Assembly: GCF_040954835.1 (NCBI RefSeq)
Contig: NC_090709.1
Coordinates: forward strand, 42,912,490 to 42,976,489
Direction of reading: 5' to 3'
From: Lepisosteus oculatus
Taxonomy: Eukaryota > Chordata > Actinopteri > Semionotiformes > Lepisosteidae
DNA length: 64,000 bases
How positions within the stretch are numbered: position 1 is the stretch's first letter; each line of letters begins with the position of its first letter. Below are positions 11,482-23,515 of this stretch, one piece after another. The position numbers were made by a program, and so were the translations under genes. Under the pieces are notes generated by a model. That model was not told where the DNA came from. It made no database searches and was given only the letters and a program-made list of their open reading frames with translations.

Positions 11482-12648
11482 TTCGAACGCCTGTACACAA
11501 TACCGCGGACCGCCTGCCAGACCAAATTCTGGGCTTACAGCAAACCACCCATTACATACACCGGTGTCTTCCCCGGGCCAGAGGAATTCAGGAACTCACG
11601 TTTACTCCGTCATCTCGGGCGATTCTCGCAGGGAGCAGAGATTTCCCAATCGATCAGAGAGAGTCGGGACTTTTTTTTTAATAAAAGAGGAGTCCATACC
11701 TCTTAGTAATGTGAGCGCTGACCGTCTCTCCTACCGATGGGAAGTTCTGCGCCTTCTGGAGCATCCGCCGACTAAGCCAAATTTGTTGTAACAGAAAGAA
11801 TAAGGTTCTGGATCCCGAGATGAAGTAAAACAGATGAGTGTATTGCATGCAAGGAACAATAAAGCCGAAGTCTTGTTTCCCGCAAGAAACAACAAAACCG
11901 AAGTATTGTTCGATGTGCCGGTACAAACTTTTAGGTTATATAGTCCTTCCTTGCTGCTTCAGACGTCATTCGGTGTTATGGTGAGGGGGGTCATGGTATT
12001 TGGCCAGTTAAGAGACCCTGGCCAAATGGTCAGTTTAAGATTATGCCCCCTCGCATCTGGAATCCTTATCAGTTAACCCCCTTTCCTGCCATAAACCCCT
12101 GTTGCTTAGAAGTCTAATTTTCAGGCAGAACTGACTTAAGTTAACCCTTTTTACATCTTGTCTCTTAATTCAGCCCTCTTCCATTTGCTAGTTCAAAGTT
12201 GTACAACCCATTTGTATCTGCTAGGCGGCGCAGTCATCGTGCACAAAGAACACTTTGAAAAGCGTCAAAGGCAAGTCATTCCGAGTTGGTCGTTTGTGTT
12301 TTCCGTTCAGACGCGAAATGCTGAAATGATCTCTCGGCTCCTTGGTTGTCATTTCTGCTCCGTAAAGGAATCACAGCACGCGTCGGCTTCCAGCACGGTG
12401 GGTCGGGACACGAAGCCGGGGGTCGGAGAGAGCGATGTCTTCCTCGTTAGTATAGGACCTGTCACCTGTCCCCACCTGTCACGCGGGAGACTGGGGTACA
12501 TCAGGACGCGCCTTGAAGTGAAAGCAGGATGCGCTGTGACATGCACTGTGCAGATCCCGCCACACTAAGAGGTGGGTCCAGTGGGTCTGTTCGATCACAG
12601 CGCTAGGCGAATCCCCAATCCCCTTTTGTGCCTGGCGACAAAAGATGT
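11482..12648. other. Unassigned stretch
   Basis: No gene was recognised. Two short similar blocks (ggaacaataaagccgaagt and gaaacaacaaaaccgaagta) at about 11,852 and 11,887 suggest a small local duplication. Confidence 0.45.
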
Positions 12649-12649
12649 C

Positions 12650-12722
12650 TGTTTCCGCCCGGTTTCGAACCGGGGACCTTTCGCGTGTGAGGCGAACGTG
12701 ATAACCACTACACTACGGAAAC
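12650..12722 (-). tRNA. tRNA-Val-CAC: tRNA-Val (CAC)
   Basis: Read on the minus strand the 73 nt match the standard vertebrate tRNA-Val. The acceptor stem is GTTTCCG/CGGAAAC, the anticodon arm holds CAC, the T-loop is intact (GGTTCGAAACC) and the discriminator is A. A-box and B-box are intact, so it is expected to be functional. Confidence 0.95.
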
Positions 12723-13151
12723 GGTGGTAAGACATGCCCAGCGGCCCAGCGCTGAGCTTCGCCAATGCGATTCAGCTGCTTCCAGTGCCTTTATTGGAGT
12801 GCGCTGATGGACCGTGCTCTCTCTCCAGAGACCAGCACGCCTGTCATGGACGGAGCAGGAAAGGCGGCGCCACATTCTACAGCCCTCTCCACGCAATCGA
12901 CGAAATCGGGCTACTGAAGTGGAGAAAATCGCCTCTCCAGAAAGTGCAAATATCATCTTGGAGACTATAAATCCTATTGCCGAAGGTCAGCCCTGTCTAC
13001 CAGAGTAACCCTCCCACAGCGATGATCAGCTCGTCTCACACGCGAGAAGTTTCGGTTGGAAACAAGCGCCCCCTCTTCTCGCACGTTTTGCACGTTCGAG
13101 TAGTTTTAATGCGGCTCTTTCGTACACGGTGCTGATCTTTTGGAAAGCAGG

Positions 13152-13215
13152 AGGCAAAACCGAGTCGAACCGCCTGGGTGAAAACCAGGAGCCCTAACCG
13201 CTAGACTATATGGCA
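13152..13215 (-). pseudogene. tRNA-Glu (TTC) pseudogene
   Basis: The D-arm (tagtctagcggttagg) and anticodon arm (cctggttttcacccagg, anticodon TTC) are tRNA-Glu-like. About 8 nt are missing around the variable loop and T-stem, and the acceptor stem no longer pairs. Confidence 0.8.
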
Positions 13216-13416
13216 GCGAACAACCATGCTGTTCACGGCATCAAGCAAGCAAACTACATAAATATGAGAAAACACGCAAGAGAGTTGTCACTCAGAGTGT
13301 CGAAGGGTCGATGTATACTGGGGCTCAGTTGAAATGCAACGTCAGGACTTTTCCGAATTATGTCACACGAAGAGAGCACAGCCCTTTCCGCCATGCCGCG
13401 TGTGTCTCGGTAACTC

Positions 13417-13488
13417 GCTGTGATCGTATAGTGGTCAGTACTTTGCGTTGTGGCCGCAACAACCCCGGTTCGAATCCGGGTGACGGCA
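13417..13488 (+). tRNA. tRNA-His-GTG: tRNA-His (GTG)
   Basis: This is a 72-nt cloverleaf with anticodon GTG in tgcgttgtggccgca and B-box GGTTCGAATCC. It differs from the common vertebrate gene at a few sites, including one G-G mismatch in the acceptor stem (pair 6:67). It is probably a gene, but could be in early decay. Confidence 0.85.
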
Positions 13489-13684
13489 GAATAGGGGCGT
13501 CTGCTTTTACTACTCGCACGAATGAAGGCAAAAAAAAGCCAATCGACGTGAACGAACGGCGCTTTACAGAGGAGTACTGCCTGACTGGATCGTTGATGAA
13601 CGACAGAGGCCACTCCGACCTCTTCTCGGTTTTCTTCAATGACTTACTAAGGATCTTCTTCACATTCGCCCATGCAGGGGAAGC

Positions 13685-13840
13685 CAGTTACACCAAAGCA
13701 AACGCAGGAAAGTGCATTTCAAGCAGAGACCAGGAGGGACTTGTTTACACCGAGAGTGGGCGGAGAATGGAACAATGCGCCCAGCCCTGTTGCTGGAGCC
13801 GATTCTTGATGAGCTCTTGGGCTCACTAAGAGGCCCCCGC
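13685..13840 (+). repeat. LINE 3'-end-like fragment (CR1/L2 type)
   Basis: Carries aggagggacttgtttacac, gagagtgggcggagaatgga and cgcccagccctgttgctgga. This is the pattern of a fish LINE 3' region that also appears at about 23,280-23,340. Confidence 0.5.
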
Positions 13841-14062
13841 TGGATGCTAATCTTTCTGTTGTTCTTGCAGGTCCTGCGCTGCTTTTGAGCCGACAGAGCT
13901 CGACCTGGTCTGTCGGCACAGCCCAATTGCAAATGATCGGCTCCGCGTACAGAAGGAACGTGCGTTTGGTACAAGAGTGCACGAAGGCACCGGAAATACA
14001 TTGGGAACAAATAACCGGTCGCTCAAGACCTCTGTGAAGTACAGGAGCGTGCAAAACGAGGC

Positions 14063-14135
14063 TGTTTCCGCCTGGTCTCGAACCGGGGACCTTTCGCGTG
14101 TTAGGCGAACGTGATAGCCGCTACACTACGGAAAC
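14063..14135 (-). tRNA. tRNA-Val-AAC: tRNA-Val (AAC)
   Basis: A 73-nt tRNA-Val with anticodon AAC and a paired acceptor stem (GTTTCCG/CGGAAAC). It has one mismatch in the T-stem compared with the Val-CAC gene at 12.65 kb. Probably functional. Confidence 0.88.
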
Positions 14136-14244
14136 CTGCAGGGACTGCTGCTGGTGTCTCGCTTGCGTTTCGGGCTGAGAAAGGGACGCGTCACTTTAGG
14201 CAGGGGGCGCTGGAGAGAGGAACAAAGGGCGCGATGAAACAAAA

Positions 14245-14317
14245 TGCCGAAACCCGGGATCGAACCAGGGACCTTTAGATCTTCAGTCTAACGCTCTCCC
14301 AACTGAGCTATTTCGGC
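14245..14317 (-). tRNA. tRNA-Phe-GAA: tRNA-Phe (GAA)
   Basis: The 73 nt match the canonical vertebrate tRNA-Phe as I know it. The acceptor is GCCGAAA/TTTCGGC, anticodon GAA, T-loop GGTTCGATCCC and discriminator A. Confidence 0.96.
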
Positions 14318-14329
14318 GGTGCGCCAAGC

Positions 14330-16380
14330 CCACAGCCACCTGCTCCAGCCTTCCTGTGTTGTGGCATGAGCGCACCAAGAGTAGCGGGAGAGTGTTGCAA
14401 GAACGTCACTCAGAAGGAAAGCCACCCAGCTGCGCCCTCTGAGCTCTGTCCAGCGCATCTTCCTCGCATGGACTCCTGCCTGCGACGGGCAGGAAACAAT
14501 TAGCAAGAACAGAACGACACCCCATGGGTGTCTCATGACCGCACCTTAGGTTGTGACACGTGCAGGTGTGAGGGGTTGCCGGGCTACTTTGGAGCAGAGC
14601 TTGGGCGGAGGGGGGGCGGGAAAGCAGACAAAGAGGTGACACCTCAAGGTCTGCACGATCACAGCTCTCCGCCGCCCCAGGCTTCCGCTCGATAAGCTAC
14701 TGGACACACCCGCCCCTCCTCACACAGACCGTGGAAAAGCCCCCGAGTGGGAGGGCTCGCTCTTCCTCCCAGGAGCTCTTGGACACGACGCCCAGACAGG
14801 GCGCGGGGAGCCGCCGCCTGCAAACACGGCTCCAGGCAGGACTCCACTCCGCAGGAGCCGCAGAGCAGAGGAGATGAGGGCAGCTTAGCTCCTGTGCAGA
14901 GACCTGAGCTGTTGTTGCTGTGGATGCTGTCTTTTCTGCACTTGGGGTAGGAGTGAATGTTGAGTTGCCCTTAGAAATGAAGCAGAGCACTTCAACGGCA
15001 CGGGTGTGTGTGTGTGTGCGCCCTGGTGATTCTGGGAGACAGATCGAACCTGGGCTGTGGTTTAAATGCTATTGGTTTTTGAACAGAATACCCTTATCCC
15101 AGTGCATTGTGCCACATTAAATAAACGCACGAGAAAAAGAGATTCAGAAATCAAAGCTGTGTCGGTGTTCTGTGTAAAAAATCGGTTTGAACATCACGGG
15201 AGCTGTTTTTAATAAGCTGTTGAGTAAAGAATATTGTAGCATTTACAGGTTCTTTTCAGAACAAAGGACGAGTGGAGACGCAATTAACAAACAAGCTCTT
15301 TGTTATTAATACTTACACTTTGTTATGAACACTACCATTAAAACTACCAGTTGTACTCTCACTAATGTTAAAATGAATACACTAGTAGTAGTATTAGTTG
15401 CTGCCCGTGACGTCACATACACTCTCTGTGACGAATGCAAGACACCTAGACACATACAGTGACGTGCCGGCTGTTGCCGTGGTTACCATACTTATGATTT
15501 ATAAACACTGGAAAAAATGCATTTAAACGGTTACTTACATACATTTATCAACTTGGAATATAATTTTCTAGCTCTAGGATAGAGTTACCTAAATAATAAT
15601 ATGAATAATCATTGTTTAATTTCAGATTGAACATTATTAACACTAAACGCACTATGGTAATTGATCGATACTGTCTTTATTGACTGTTTTCTAGATATTT
15701 AAACAGGGTCAAGAAAAGAATCAGTATTCGCCAATCAGTGAAGTTAATCGATTATTCTATGGTCCTTCAGTTGAATAAATTGGTTGTCGATACATAAGTG
15801 ATCAATAATTCTCCTCTGTGCGCTCCTCGCGCCTTCCACGTTCTCGCTCTCTGATCCCGGCGCTCTGGCTGGTGTCTGTGACGTCACAGCGCTCTTTCTG
15901 ACAAAGCAGAGCTGGAGGAAACTCCTGTCCGGAGCCCGGGGGGCTTTTCTTACAGATATAAAATCTCCCCCCCCCAAAAAAAACACACCAGACTGTGAAG
16001 AGAAGCGAATCATCACAGTTGGAGAAGGAGAGCGACAAACCTAGGAATAAAATTCATTAAACAGAAAAAAAAAGTTTACATCGCAGATTATTGCGTTACA
16101 AAGCGTACCCGTGTGGAGCAGTAGAGGACAAGCACGAGTCCCTGAAATAAGCGCTTTTAAGAGTTTTACACGAATCTTCAGAGTAAAGAAGCCAGGAGGA
16201 TCAGACTCCTGATCCTGGAGGTTAAAATGTGTATCCTGGTTTTATTTCCACCCAGCTCTCAGTTCCATTAGTGGTCTGATGATTTAATTTAACTGTAAAA
16301 CTGTTACCAGACTTAATCTAAATTGTAAATTTATAAGACTGGCTACTAATAATAAATATACTGATCAAAGTGTCAATACT
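14330..16380. other. Unassigned stretch, GC-rich left and AT-rich right
   Basis: No coding pattern was recognised. A short (GT)n lies at about 15,005. A block at 15,235-15,260 (tgtagcatttacagg) resembles 16,399-16,414 and 18,593-18,611, perhaps a shared repeat. Confidence 0.4.
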
Positions 16381-16399
16381 GGTGTTTATAAAATAAATA

Positions 16400-18609
16400 C
16401 TGTAGCATTTGCAGGTTCAAACACAGGATATACACACACATGAGGAGACTGACGGAACACGTACACATAGTTAGGGTGGTAATTACCTAACAACACACTA
16501 TACTTTTACAAGACTACACAGGGCACTAGAACTACTAGGACATTATTTACACAGGTAGGGTCAGCCGCTGGTCATCGTGCTGACCCTCAGACTCTCCCCG
16601 GCTACCACTCCCAGCAGAGTTACACTCAGACTAAAAGCAGGGCTATTTACCCATGCCAATAAACCTAAATAATCACCTCTATCAAAGGGGATTACTCCCA
16701 TGAGCATCTTTTATAGCAATACAATCCCAACAGGAGCTCTGATTATTATTTGTGGCTGACTGATAAAGTATTGATTCCATATCCCCATTTATAAAAGTAA
16801 AACTCCTTACACTTAACAGGTATATATATAATAATGTTCACTTAGTCTCTGGTGCAGTGGTTCGGTGTCAGCGCAATGCGTAGATCCAGCAAGCTCATCC
16901 TGTCACTCAGATGGCAGAGTCGGTAGTCAGTTGCACTTGATATGGTCCTTCCCAGCAGGGTTGCAACATCTGGCAGGGTATATCTTCCTCACCCACACCC
17001 ACTCGCCAGGTATCAGGTCGTGTCTTCCCTCTACTGGAGGTCTCCAAGCGTCCAGCACCTGTTCACCAGCCCCGTGCACCACTTCAATTAACAATCTACA
17101 ATACTACAATAGAGAATTAGCAAATTCAACAATCCATTAGCCAAATTCATCCCTCCAGGAAGTTTCGTTGATTGTGCTGTGATGATATCAAACAGGCTCT
17201 ATTACACAGTTCTGTTTGATCCAGCCCGCATCCCATGGTGTTCCTTCAGTCTGATGTCTAGTCAATCTTTTCTGTTCCTTCATTCCACTGTTCCAGCAGA
17301 CTGAGGGTGATCTCAGTCCATCTCACCCCGAATAATCCAGCCACAGCCTGTCCCTTGATCATAATACATGCGGTAGGGCAGTGCCCACCAAGGGCTTATC
17401 TCCATCATCAAGTGTTTGGTAGACACAGAGGCAGTGACAGCAACCCACTGGGAAAACAGATTATAAGAGCCAAGGTTGTAAACATTCGCTACTGCATGAA
17501 AGGAACTACTGCAGCTTGCTGTTCTTTAGTTTCAAGACTAGTCTTTTTTTAAGCTTCCCATTATTTCTGTGATTCCTCTTCCCATTAGATAAGTTTACCA
17601 ATTCACTTTCTTTCCTTTCTTCTCCTTCTCTTCTAAGTTTCCCCTTCTTCGGGAAACTTCTTTTTCCTAATCAACTTTCCTCTGTCCATTCTGATTCACT
17701 TACAAAGATCCTTCATAGTTATGGGCCCCTAATTATCATATATAAATTATGTGCAAGTTCCCTTACACCTATTACCCTAGCTTTACAGTTCATGAACATA
17801 AAACATTTTTTTTACTCTAACCCAGGCTATAATTGTTTCTCTGAATTTGTCGTACATGTACTTTTGCTGGACTGCTCGGCCCCATTTTCATCTTTGAATT
17901 TTAATTTCCCATTTTTACTGATCGGTGCCTTACTTAGAACCTTATCACATCAACTACTCCGCAGAGCAAAAACCACACGTCTGTGTTAAGATAAGTTCTT
18001 TATATGAGTCCCAGATTCATCAAACCCGCGTGAGAACACCCCTGTGGCTCGCTTCTCAAACTATTAATTTTTAAGGATCACTTACTGGCGTCAGACAGCT
18101 GCCAATTCTCCAGACGCGTCTCTGGAAGGATAAACAATTTATCCTCCGAGGTTTGTCCAATTTTGCTAAAATTGTCAGGGTCCGGATGGAGTTTTAGCAG
18201 CCTCAAATTGTCATGGAACTCTCAAGGAAGCCACAAGAGAGAGTTCTCACCTGAGTAAGGTCTTTATTTCAATATTGCAAGCCCTGCTGCCACTTCGCAA
18301 AGTGCAACCAGAGACTCAATTTGTTACAAGCAGTACAGGGTTTTTAAAAGATGTTGCGCTGTAAAAAAGCTCAGCGCTTTGTCCCTTCTAAAAGTTCCCC
18401 TTTCCCTAAGAGAAAACAGATTACATCAAAAAGCGAGAGAAGAAGCACTATATTTTGTTATTCAAAGCTTATCAGTTACTTTCAGCTAATTCTAACAACC
18501 CAGACAGCATATATTGTTTTGGTACCTTGTCTTCTAAAGTAACCTAAACAGTATACTTTGTTGATGCACTGTTTTCTAAAATTCTGCACGTACTGTAGCA
18601 CAGCATTTA
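16400..18609 (-). mobile_element. Endogenous retrovirus fossil (integrase end, leader and LTR part)
   Basis: On the minus strand the region around 16,870-17,090 encodes an integrase C-terminal-like stretch (HDLIPGEWVWVRKIYP). Around 18,050-18,600 there is a leader with a splice-donor-like GTAAGT and an LTR-like part with TTTTAAAA and AATAAA signals. It resembles gamma/epsilon-type fish retroviral remains. A Tc1 transposon inserted at 18,610 interrupts the LTR side, and any remaining LTR sequence would lie right of 20,231. Most of gag, pol and env is absent. The element is old and broken many times. Confidence 0.5.
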
Positions 18610-20229
18610 CAGTGCCTTGCGAAAGTATTCGGCCCCCTTGAACTTTTCAACCTTTTGCCACATTTCAGGCTTCAAACATAAAGATATAATTTTTTTATTT
18701 TATGTGAAGAATCACCAACAAGTGGGACACAATTGTGAAGTGGAACAAAATCTATTGGATTTTTGAAACTTTTTTAACTAATAAAAAAATGAAAAGTGGG
18801 GCGTGCAAAATTATTCGGCCCCCTTGCGTTAATACTTTGTAGAGCCACCTTTTGCTGCGATTACAGCTGCAAGTCGCTTGGGGGTATGTCTCTATCAGTT
18901 TTGCACATCGAGAGACTGAAATTCTTGCCCATTCTTCCCTGCAAAACAGCTCGAGCTCAGTGAGGTTGGATGAACAGCAGCGTTTGTGAACAGCAGTTTT
19001 CAGCTCTTTCCACAGATTCTCGATTGGATTCAGGTCTGGACTTTGACTTGGCCATTCAAACACCTGGATATGTTTATTTGTGAACCATTCCTTTGTAGAT
19101 TTTGCTGTATGTTTGGGATCATTGTCTTGTTGGAAGATAAATCTCCGTCCCAGTTTCAGGTCTTTTGCAGACTCCAACAGGTTTTCATCCAGAATGGTCC
19201 TGTATTTGGCTGCATCCATCTTCCCCTCAATTTTAACCATCTTCCCTGTCCCTGCTGAAGAAAAGCAGGCCCAAACCATGATGCTGCCACCACCATGTTT
19301 GACAGTGAGGGTGATGAGCTGTGTTGCTTTTACGCCAAATATATCGTTTTGCATTGTGGCCAAAAAGTTCGATTTTGGTTTCATCTGACCAGAGCACCTT
19401 CTTCCACATGTTGGGGTGTCTCCCAGGTGGCTTGTGGCAAACTTTAGACGAGACTTTTTATGGATATCTTTGAGAAATGGCTTTCTTCTTGCCACTCTTC
19501 CATAAAGGCCAGATTTGTGCAGTGTAAGACTGATTGTTGTCCTATGGACAGACTCTCCCACCTCAGCTGTAGTTCTCTGCAGTTCATCCAGAGTGATCAT
19601 GGGCCTCTTGGCTGCATCTCTGATCAGTCTTCTCCTTGTCTGAGCTGAAAGTTTAGAGGGACGGCCAGGTCTTGGTAGATTTGCAGTGGTCTGATACTCC
19701 TTCCATTTCAAGATGATCGCTTGCACAGTGCTCCTTGGGATGTTTGAAGCTTGGGAAATCTTTTTGTATCCAAATCCGGCTTTAAACTTTTCCACAACAG
19801 TATTACGGACCTGCCTGGTGTGTTCCTTGGTCTTCATGATGCTCTCTGCGCTTTCAACAGAACCTTGAGACTATCACAGAGCAGGTGCATTTATACAGAG
19901 ACTTGATTACACACAGGTGGATTCTATTTATCACCATCAGTCATTTAGGACAACATTGGATCATTCAGAGATCCTCGCTGAACTTCTGGAGTGAGTTTGC
20001 TGCACTGAAAGTAAAGGGGCCGAATAATTTTGCACGCCCCACTTTTCATTTTTTTATTAGTTAAAAAAGTTTCAAAAATCCAATAGATTTCGTTCCACTT
20101 CACAATTGTGTCCCACTTGTTGGTGATTCTTCACATAAAATAAAAAAATATATATCTTTATGTTTGAAGCCTGAAATGTGGCAAAAGGTTGAAAAGTTCA
20201 AGGGGGCCGAATACTTTCGCAAGGCACTG
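18610..20229 (-). mobile_element. Tc1/mariner transposon, copy A
   Basis: This 1,620-bp element is flanked by TA at both ends (18,608-18,609 and 20,230-20,231). The long terminal inverted repeats are about 215 bp and start CAGTGCCTTGCGAAAG. Inner and outer direct-repeat-like blocks (tattcggcccccttg) mark each end, as in IR/DR-type fish Tc1 elements. The transposase gene lies on the minus strand. The nucleotide sequence is very close to copy B at 24.7 kb, which implies recent shared activity. It sits inside the LTR of an older retrovirus fossil. Confidence 0.95.
18752..19837 (-). pseudogene. Tc1 transposase, frameshifted (copy A)
   Basis: The start (MKTKEHTRQVRNTVVEKFKA) and the paired-like helix-turn-helix are as in copy B. 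After SHLGDTP (about residue 141) the frame shifts for about 40 residues (TCGRRCSGQMKPK...), which removes the segment holding the first catalytic Asp (WSDETK). A stretch equivalent to HHPQHTIP is also lost before TVKHGGG. The second Asp (QQDNDPKHT) and the Glu (PDLNPIENLW) remain. Small insertions near HKRCCSS and after ETYPQ change the C-terminus, and the frame runs on into the inverted repeat. No active enzyme is expected. Mobilisation in trans by copy B would be possible because the ends look whole. Confidence 0.92.
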
Positions 20230-20231
20230 TA

Positions 20232-20600
20232 GATCCTTGAAATATATTATCTTAAAGCACCAATATATTTTTTGCAAAGCTTTCTACATTTTAAGAAACA
20301 ATTTACTTATTAGATTTCCACTTCAAGACTTGTTCGGCTGGCGTTCGGGGAGTCGCGTTTTTCAGAATTGTATTGAGATCGTTTTCCACAGAGCTCAGAT
20401 GTCAAAGCACAGCAGCAGCTCTCCACAGCGATCCTCTATAGCGCCCTTTCTCCCGCAGCTCCGTCCTCATTGGAAGGAAGCAAGAGTGAAAGGCTGAAGT
20501 GAAATAGAGCGGGGACGAAGGCAGTGAAGAGAGAGAACGTGGGAAGAAGAGAAAAACGCAAGGGAAAAAAAGCAGCGTCGTAAAAGAGGTGACGGAGCTG
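20232..20600. other. Unassigned stretch
   Basis: No gene was recognised. The left part may be the other side of the retroviral LTR split by Tc1 copy A, but I cannot show it. Confidence 0.3.
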
Positions 20601-20638
20601 TCCTCTCAATAAGAAGGGTGCCAGCGAGCCTTGCTCTC

Positions 20639-20757
20639 GCTTACGGCCACACCCCCTTGAGCACGCCTGATCTCGTCTGATCTCGGAAGCTAAACAGGGA
20701 TGGGCCTGGTTAGTACTTGGATGGGAGACCGCCTGGGAATACCAGGTGCTGTAAGCT
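20639..20757 (+). rRNA. 5S ribosomal RNA gene
   Basis: The sequence matches vertebrate 5S rRNA over nearly its full length: acggccacac at the start, gatctcgtctgatctcgg, aagctaaacaggg, the box C block ggatgggagaccgcctggga, and gtgctgtaagc at the end. A TTTT terminator follows directly. A TATA-like aataag lies at 20,608-20,613, about 28 bp upstream, where 5S genes usually carry one. A few differences from the common vertebrate gene, and its being single here rather than in a tandem array, leave open whether it is expressed or a dispersed copy. Confidence 0.88.
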
Positions 20758-20760
20758 TTT

Positions 20761-22625
20761 AAGCGCAGGAGGCGCCCTATCCCCGCTCGCTCGCTCATTC
20801 CCCTGTTCACACATGCAGTGCAGCTTGTCCGTCTGTTTATTTGTCAGCTTTGGCGAGACACGGGTGCTTGTGTATTAGCGTGAGCGTTTTTTATTCTGAT
20901 CATGAACAGTTTTACAAGTCCGCAAAGGATCGAGGAAAGGTTTATCGCCAGCTGAAAAGAGATACAGCGCTTCGGCTGTGGAGACTTTATTAATAAGGCC
21001 CCTCAGTAGTTGAGATCTCTGTTATACCCATCTAGAAACATGCAATCAGCATGTTATTGCTGAAGCAATAGTCACAACATTATTCCACACCTGGGTGAGA
21101 GGCGGGTTATGATGACAGTCATGCTTTCTACACCTTATACTGAGCTCAGAAATGGACCAAGCGGACATCTCACGAGCAGATCCCTCCGCGTATAAGAAAG
21201 GCAACTTGTCTCAGCAAAAATACCACGGATTCACATCCAAAATATGATAAAAAGGCAAAAACCCCACACTTGGAATGCAAACGTACCCTAAAAAGGAAAC
21301 ACGGTTTTAAAATGAACTTGATTTTCCCCTGGAGAAACCTTTTTATGGACACACATCGCATCTATTACACATGTAGAACTAAATATAAAGATAAAACTTA
21401 ATATAAGAAGTCATGACATATCACACATGACGAAGTCTGGTCCAGAATAAACAGTTTACACTGACCCACCTTTATTTACCCTGGTCACTCACTTCTATTA
21501 ACTGTTTAACTGGGTAACAAATTAATATTTGTTTCAATTTGGGATCTACACCTGGGAGCCCTGAAATGTTGGCCAGAGGGCAGAAGCTGATATTCAGACG
21601 TGAGAATATATTAAAAACAAGGATTTGATGTTGTTTTTCACCTGTCTAATCAAAGCTTGTTCAAAAATGATCTGATTATAGGACACACGAGTTTATAATC
21701 ATACTCATTCCACTTTTTAACCCCGTATATATGCACAATATGAAACGTATATACACTAAATCTCACGTGTGACTCCCATAATATACATTTCTTTACGAAA
21801 ATTAGGAACACTTATTACAATTATCAACCCCCCATGACGAGGCAATATTTCATACCTTTGTTTCTTTGTGGGTTCAAAGTTCTGTCCTGTCGTTTCACAC
21901 GTAACGTTTTGGTAGTTATCTCAATTTTCCTTTGCAATTATCTCCAAGATCATCATCAACTTTTTGTAAAACGCTATGCACAACTGATATTTAAAGAAAG
22001 TCCTGTACCAAAACGTCTTCGTAGGGAAAGACAACTTTTTTTTCCTTACGTTAGTCGCTACACGGTTACTCAGAAAATCCATTCACCGCCTTTAAAAAAA
22101 AAGTTTCGTTTTTTATTGTGGTTCACTGACATTTCTGTCACAATTCTGAGGGACCCCACATAAAATTCACTTGCCGGTATAAAGACGCCGGCGAGGATAA
22201 GACAGGTATCGAGCCACCTGCGTATCTAGCGGACGTTTAAAATAAAAAAAATGGCGTGTAATGTTGCGAAGGGCTACTGTTTTGTTTTAATAGTTTGTCG
22301 ATTGTAAGGGACGTGGGCCGCGACAGAAATACTGGACGGGGTGGGAAAAGGTTTATTGATGGTTTATTGTACCGCAACGGTCACAATTGACTCACCAGCA
22401 AAGATGGCGCCGAGGCCACATCGACTCCCTCCCGCCCTGCCTCGCACCGAAGCTCGAGCTGCGGAGCTCGACGCCAAACCGCCGGTCCACGGTCGCGGGC
22501 GCCGGACATAGACGTCATAAACCCTTCCGAGGCGCAGGAATTATAGATCACTGTAGTTTCTTCTGGACCCGGGTTAGGGACAGTGTGCCCTCCGTGAGAA
22601 TCTTCTGAGGAAGCCAGTGTCTCAT
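20761..22625. other. Unassigned stretch
   Basis: Both strands were read. Frames are short and I recognise no gene, tRNA or repeat family. Confidence 0.45.
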
Positions 22626-22639
22626 GGGTGTCCAGGCTT

Positions 22640-23020
22640 GGTACCATCTGTCCATCACAGGACACACAGACACACACACTCACACACCCTGGACAGGACA
22701 CCAGTCCTTCACAGGACACACACACACTCACTCACACACCCTGGACAGGACACCAGTCCATCACAGGACATACACACACCCTAGATAGGACACCAGTCCA
22801 TCACAGGACACACACACACACTCACACACCCTGAACAGGACACCAGTCCTTCACAGGACACACACACACAACCTGGATAGGACACCAGTCCCTCACAGGA
22901 CACTCAGACACACACACTCACACACCCTGGACAGGAACCAGTCCATCACATGACAAACACACACTCACTCACACACCCTGGACAGGACAGCACTCCATCA
23001 CAGGACACACACACACCAGG
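22640..23020. repeat. Minisatellite with CA-rich units
   Basis: About six to seven units of roughly 50-65 bp: accctggacaggacaccagt, ccatcacaggaca, then (ca)n and ctcacac. The block is widespread in fish genomes. Open frames here follow from the CA repeats. Confidence 0.9.
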
Positions 23021-23055
23021 GCCAGTTTTCCCAGAAGCCAATTAGCCCAAAAGCC

Positions 23056-23112
23056 TGTCTTTAGACCCGGAGAACACAGGGAGAACATGCAGACTCCACA
23101 CAGACAGTCTCC
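23056..23112 (-). repeat. L2/SINE-like fragment
   Basis: On the minus strand it reads gtgtggagtctgcatgttct then ccctgtgttctccggg, the same repeat type as at 10.7 kb. Confidence 0.5.
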
Positions 23113-23224
23113 CCCCCCTCCGGGTCCAGACCCGAGCCCGGAGCCCCGCCGCGCTGAAACCCTCCGTACAGACGGCCGCACACAGCTCCGTTGTTCCCGA
23201 TTCCCGAGGTGATCTGTTAAAAGA

Positions 23225-23515
23225 AGCCGGTGTGTTGCCTCCAGGTGACATTTCCTACTGGAGTCAGGACAGGAGGCTCTTCTGTACACAGAAGGGGGTG
23301 GGGGTGGGGAACAAGCCGCCCAGCCCTGTGGTTGAAGCCGATACCCCGACTTCTCTCCAGACACAGCTGGGTGAGCTCCTCCAGTCAGTACAGGGGGCTC
23401 TACTGTACACAGAGGGTGGCGGGGGTGTGGAACAACTCCTTTGTTCGGGGCCTTGGGGCATTCTTGTTGTGAAAGGTGCTATATAAAAAAACTGAATTGA
23501 AATTGAATTTTACAG
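23225..23515 (+). repeat. LINE/SINE-like element with internal duplication and an aattg-rich tail
   Basis: A block of about 50 bp (caggaggctcttctgtacac to gtggggaacaa) at 23,268-23,312 recurs at 23,388-23,433. The element ends gtgctatataaaaaaactga then attgaaattgaatttta, the tail pattern of a common fish retroposon. Confidence 0.6.

Noticed and set aside
10995-11681. 228-codon plus-strand frame as a protein gene
   Set aside because: Most of it is the 51-bp tandem repeat; flanks show no exon or promoter evidence.
18986-19648. Plus-strand frames inside Tc1 copy A, repeated in copy B
   Set aside because: Antisense shadows of the transposase gene.
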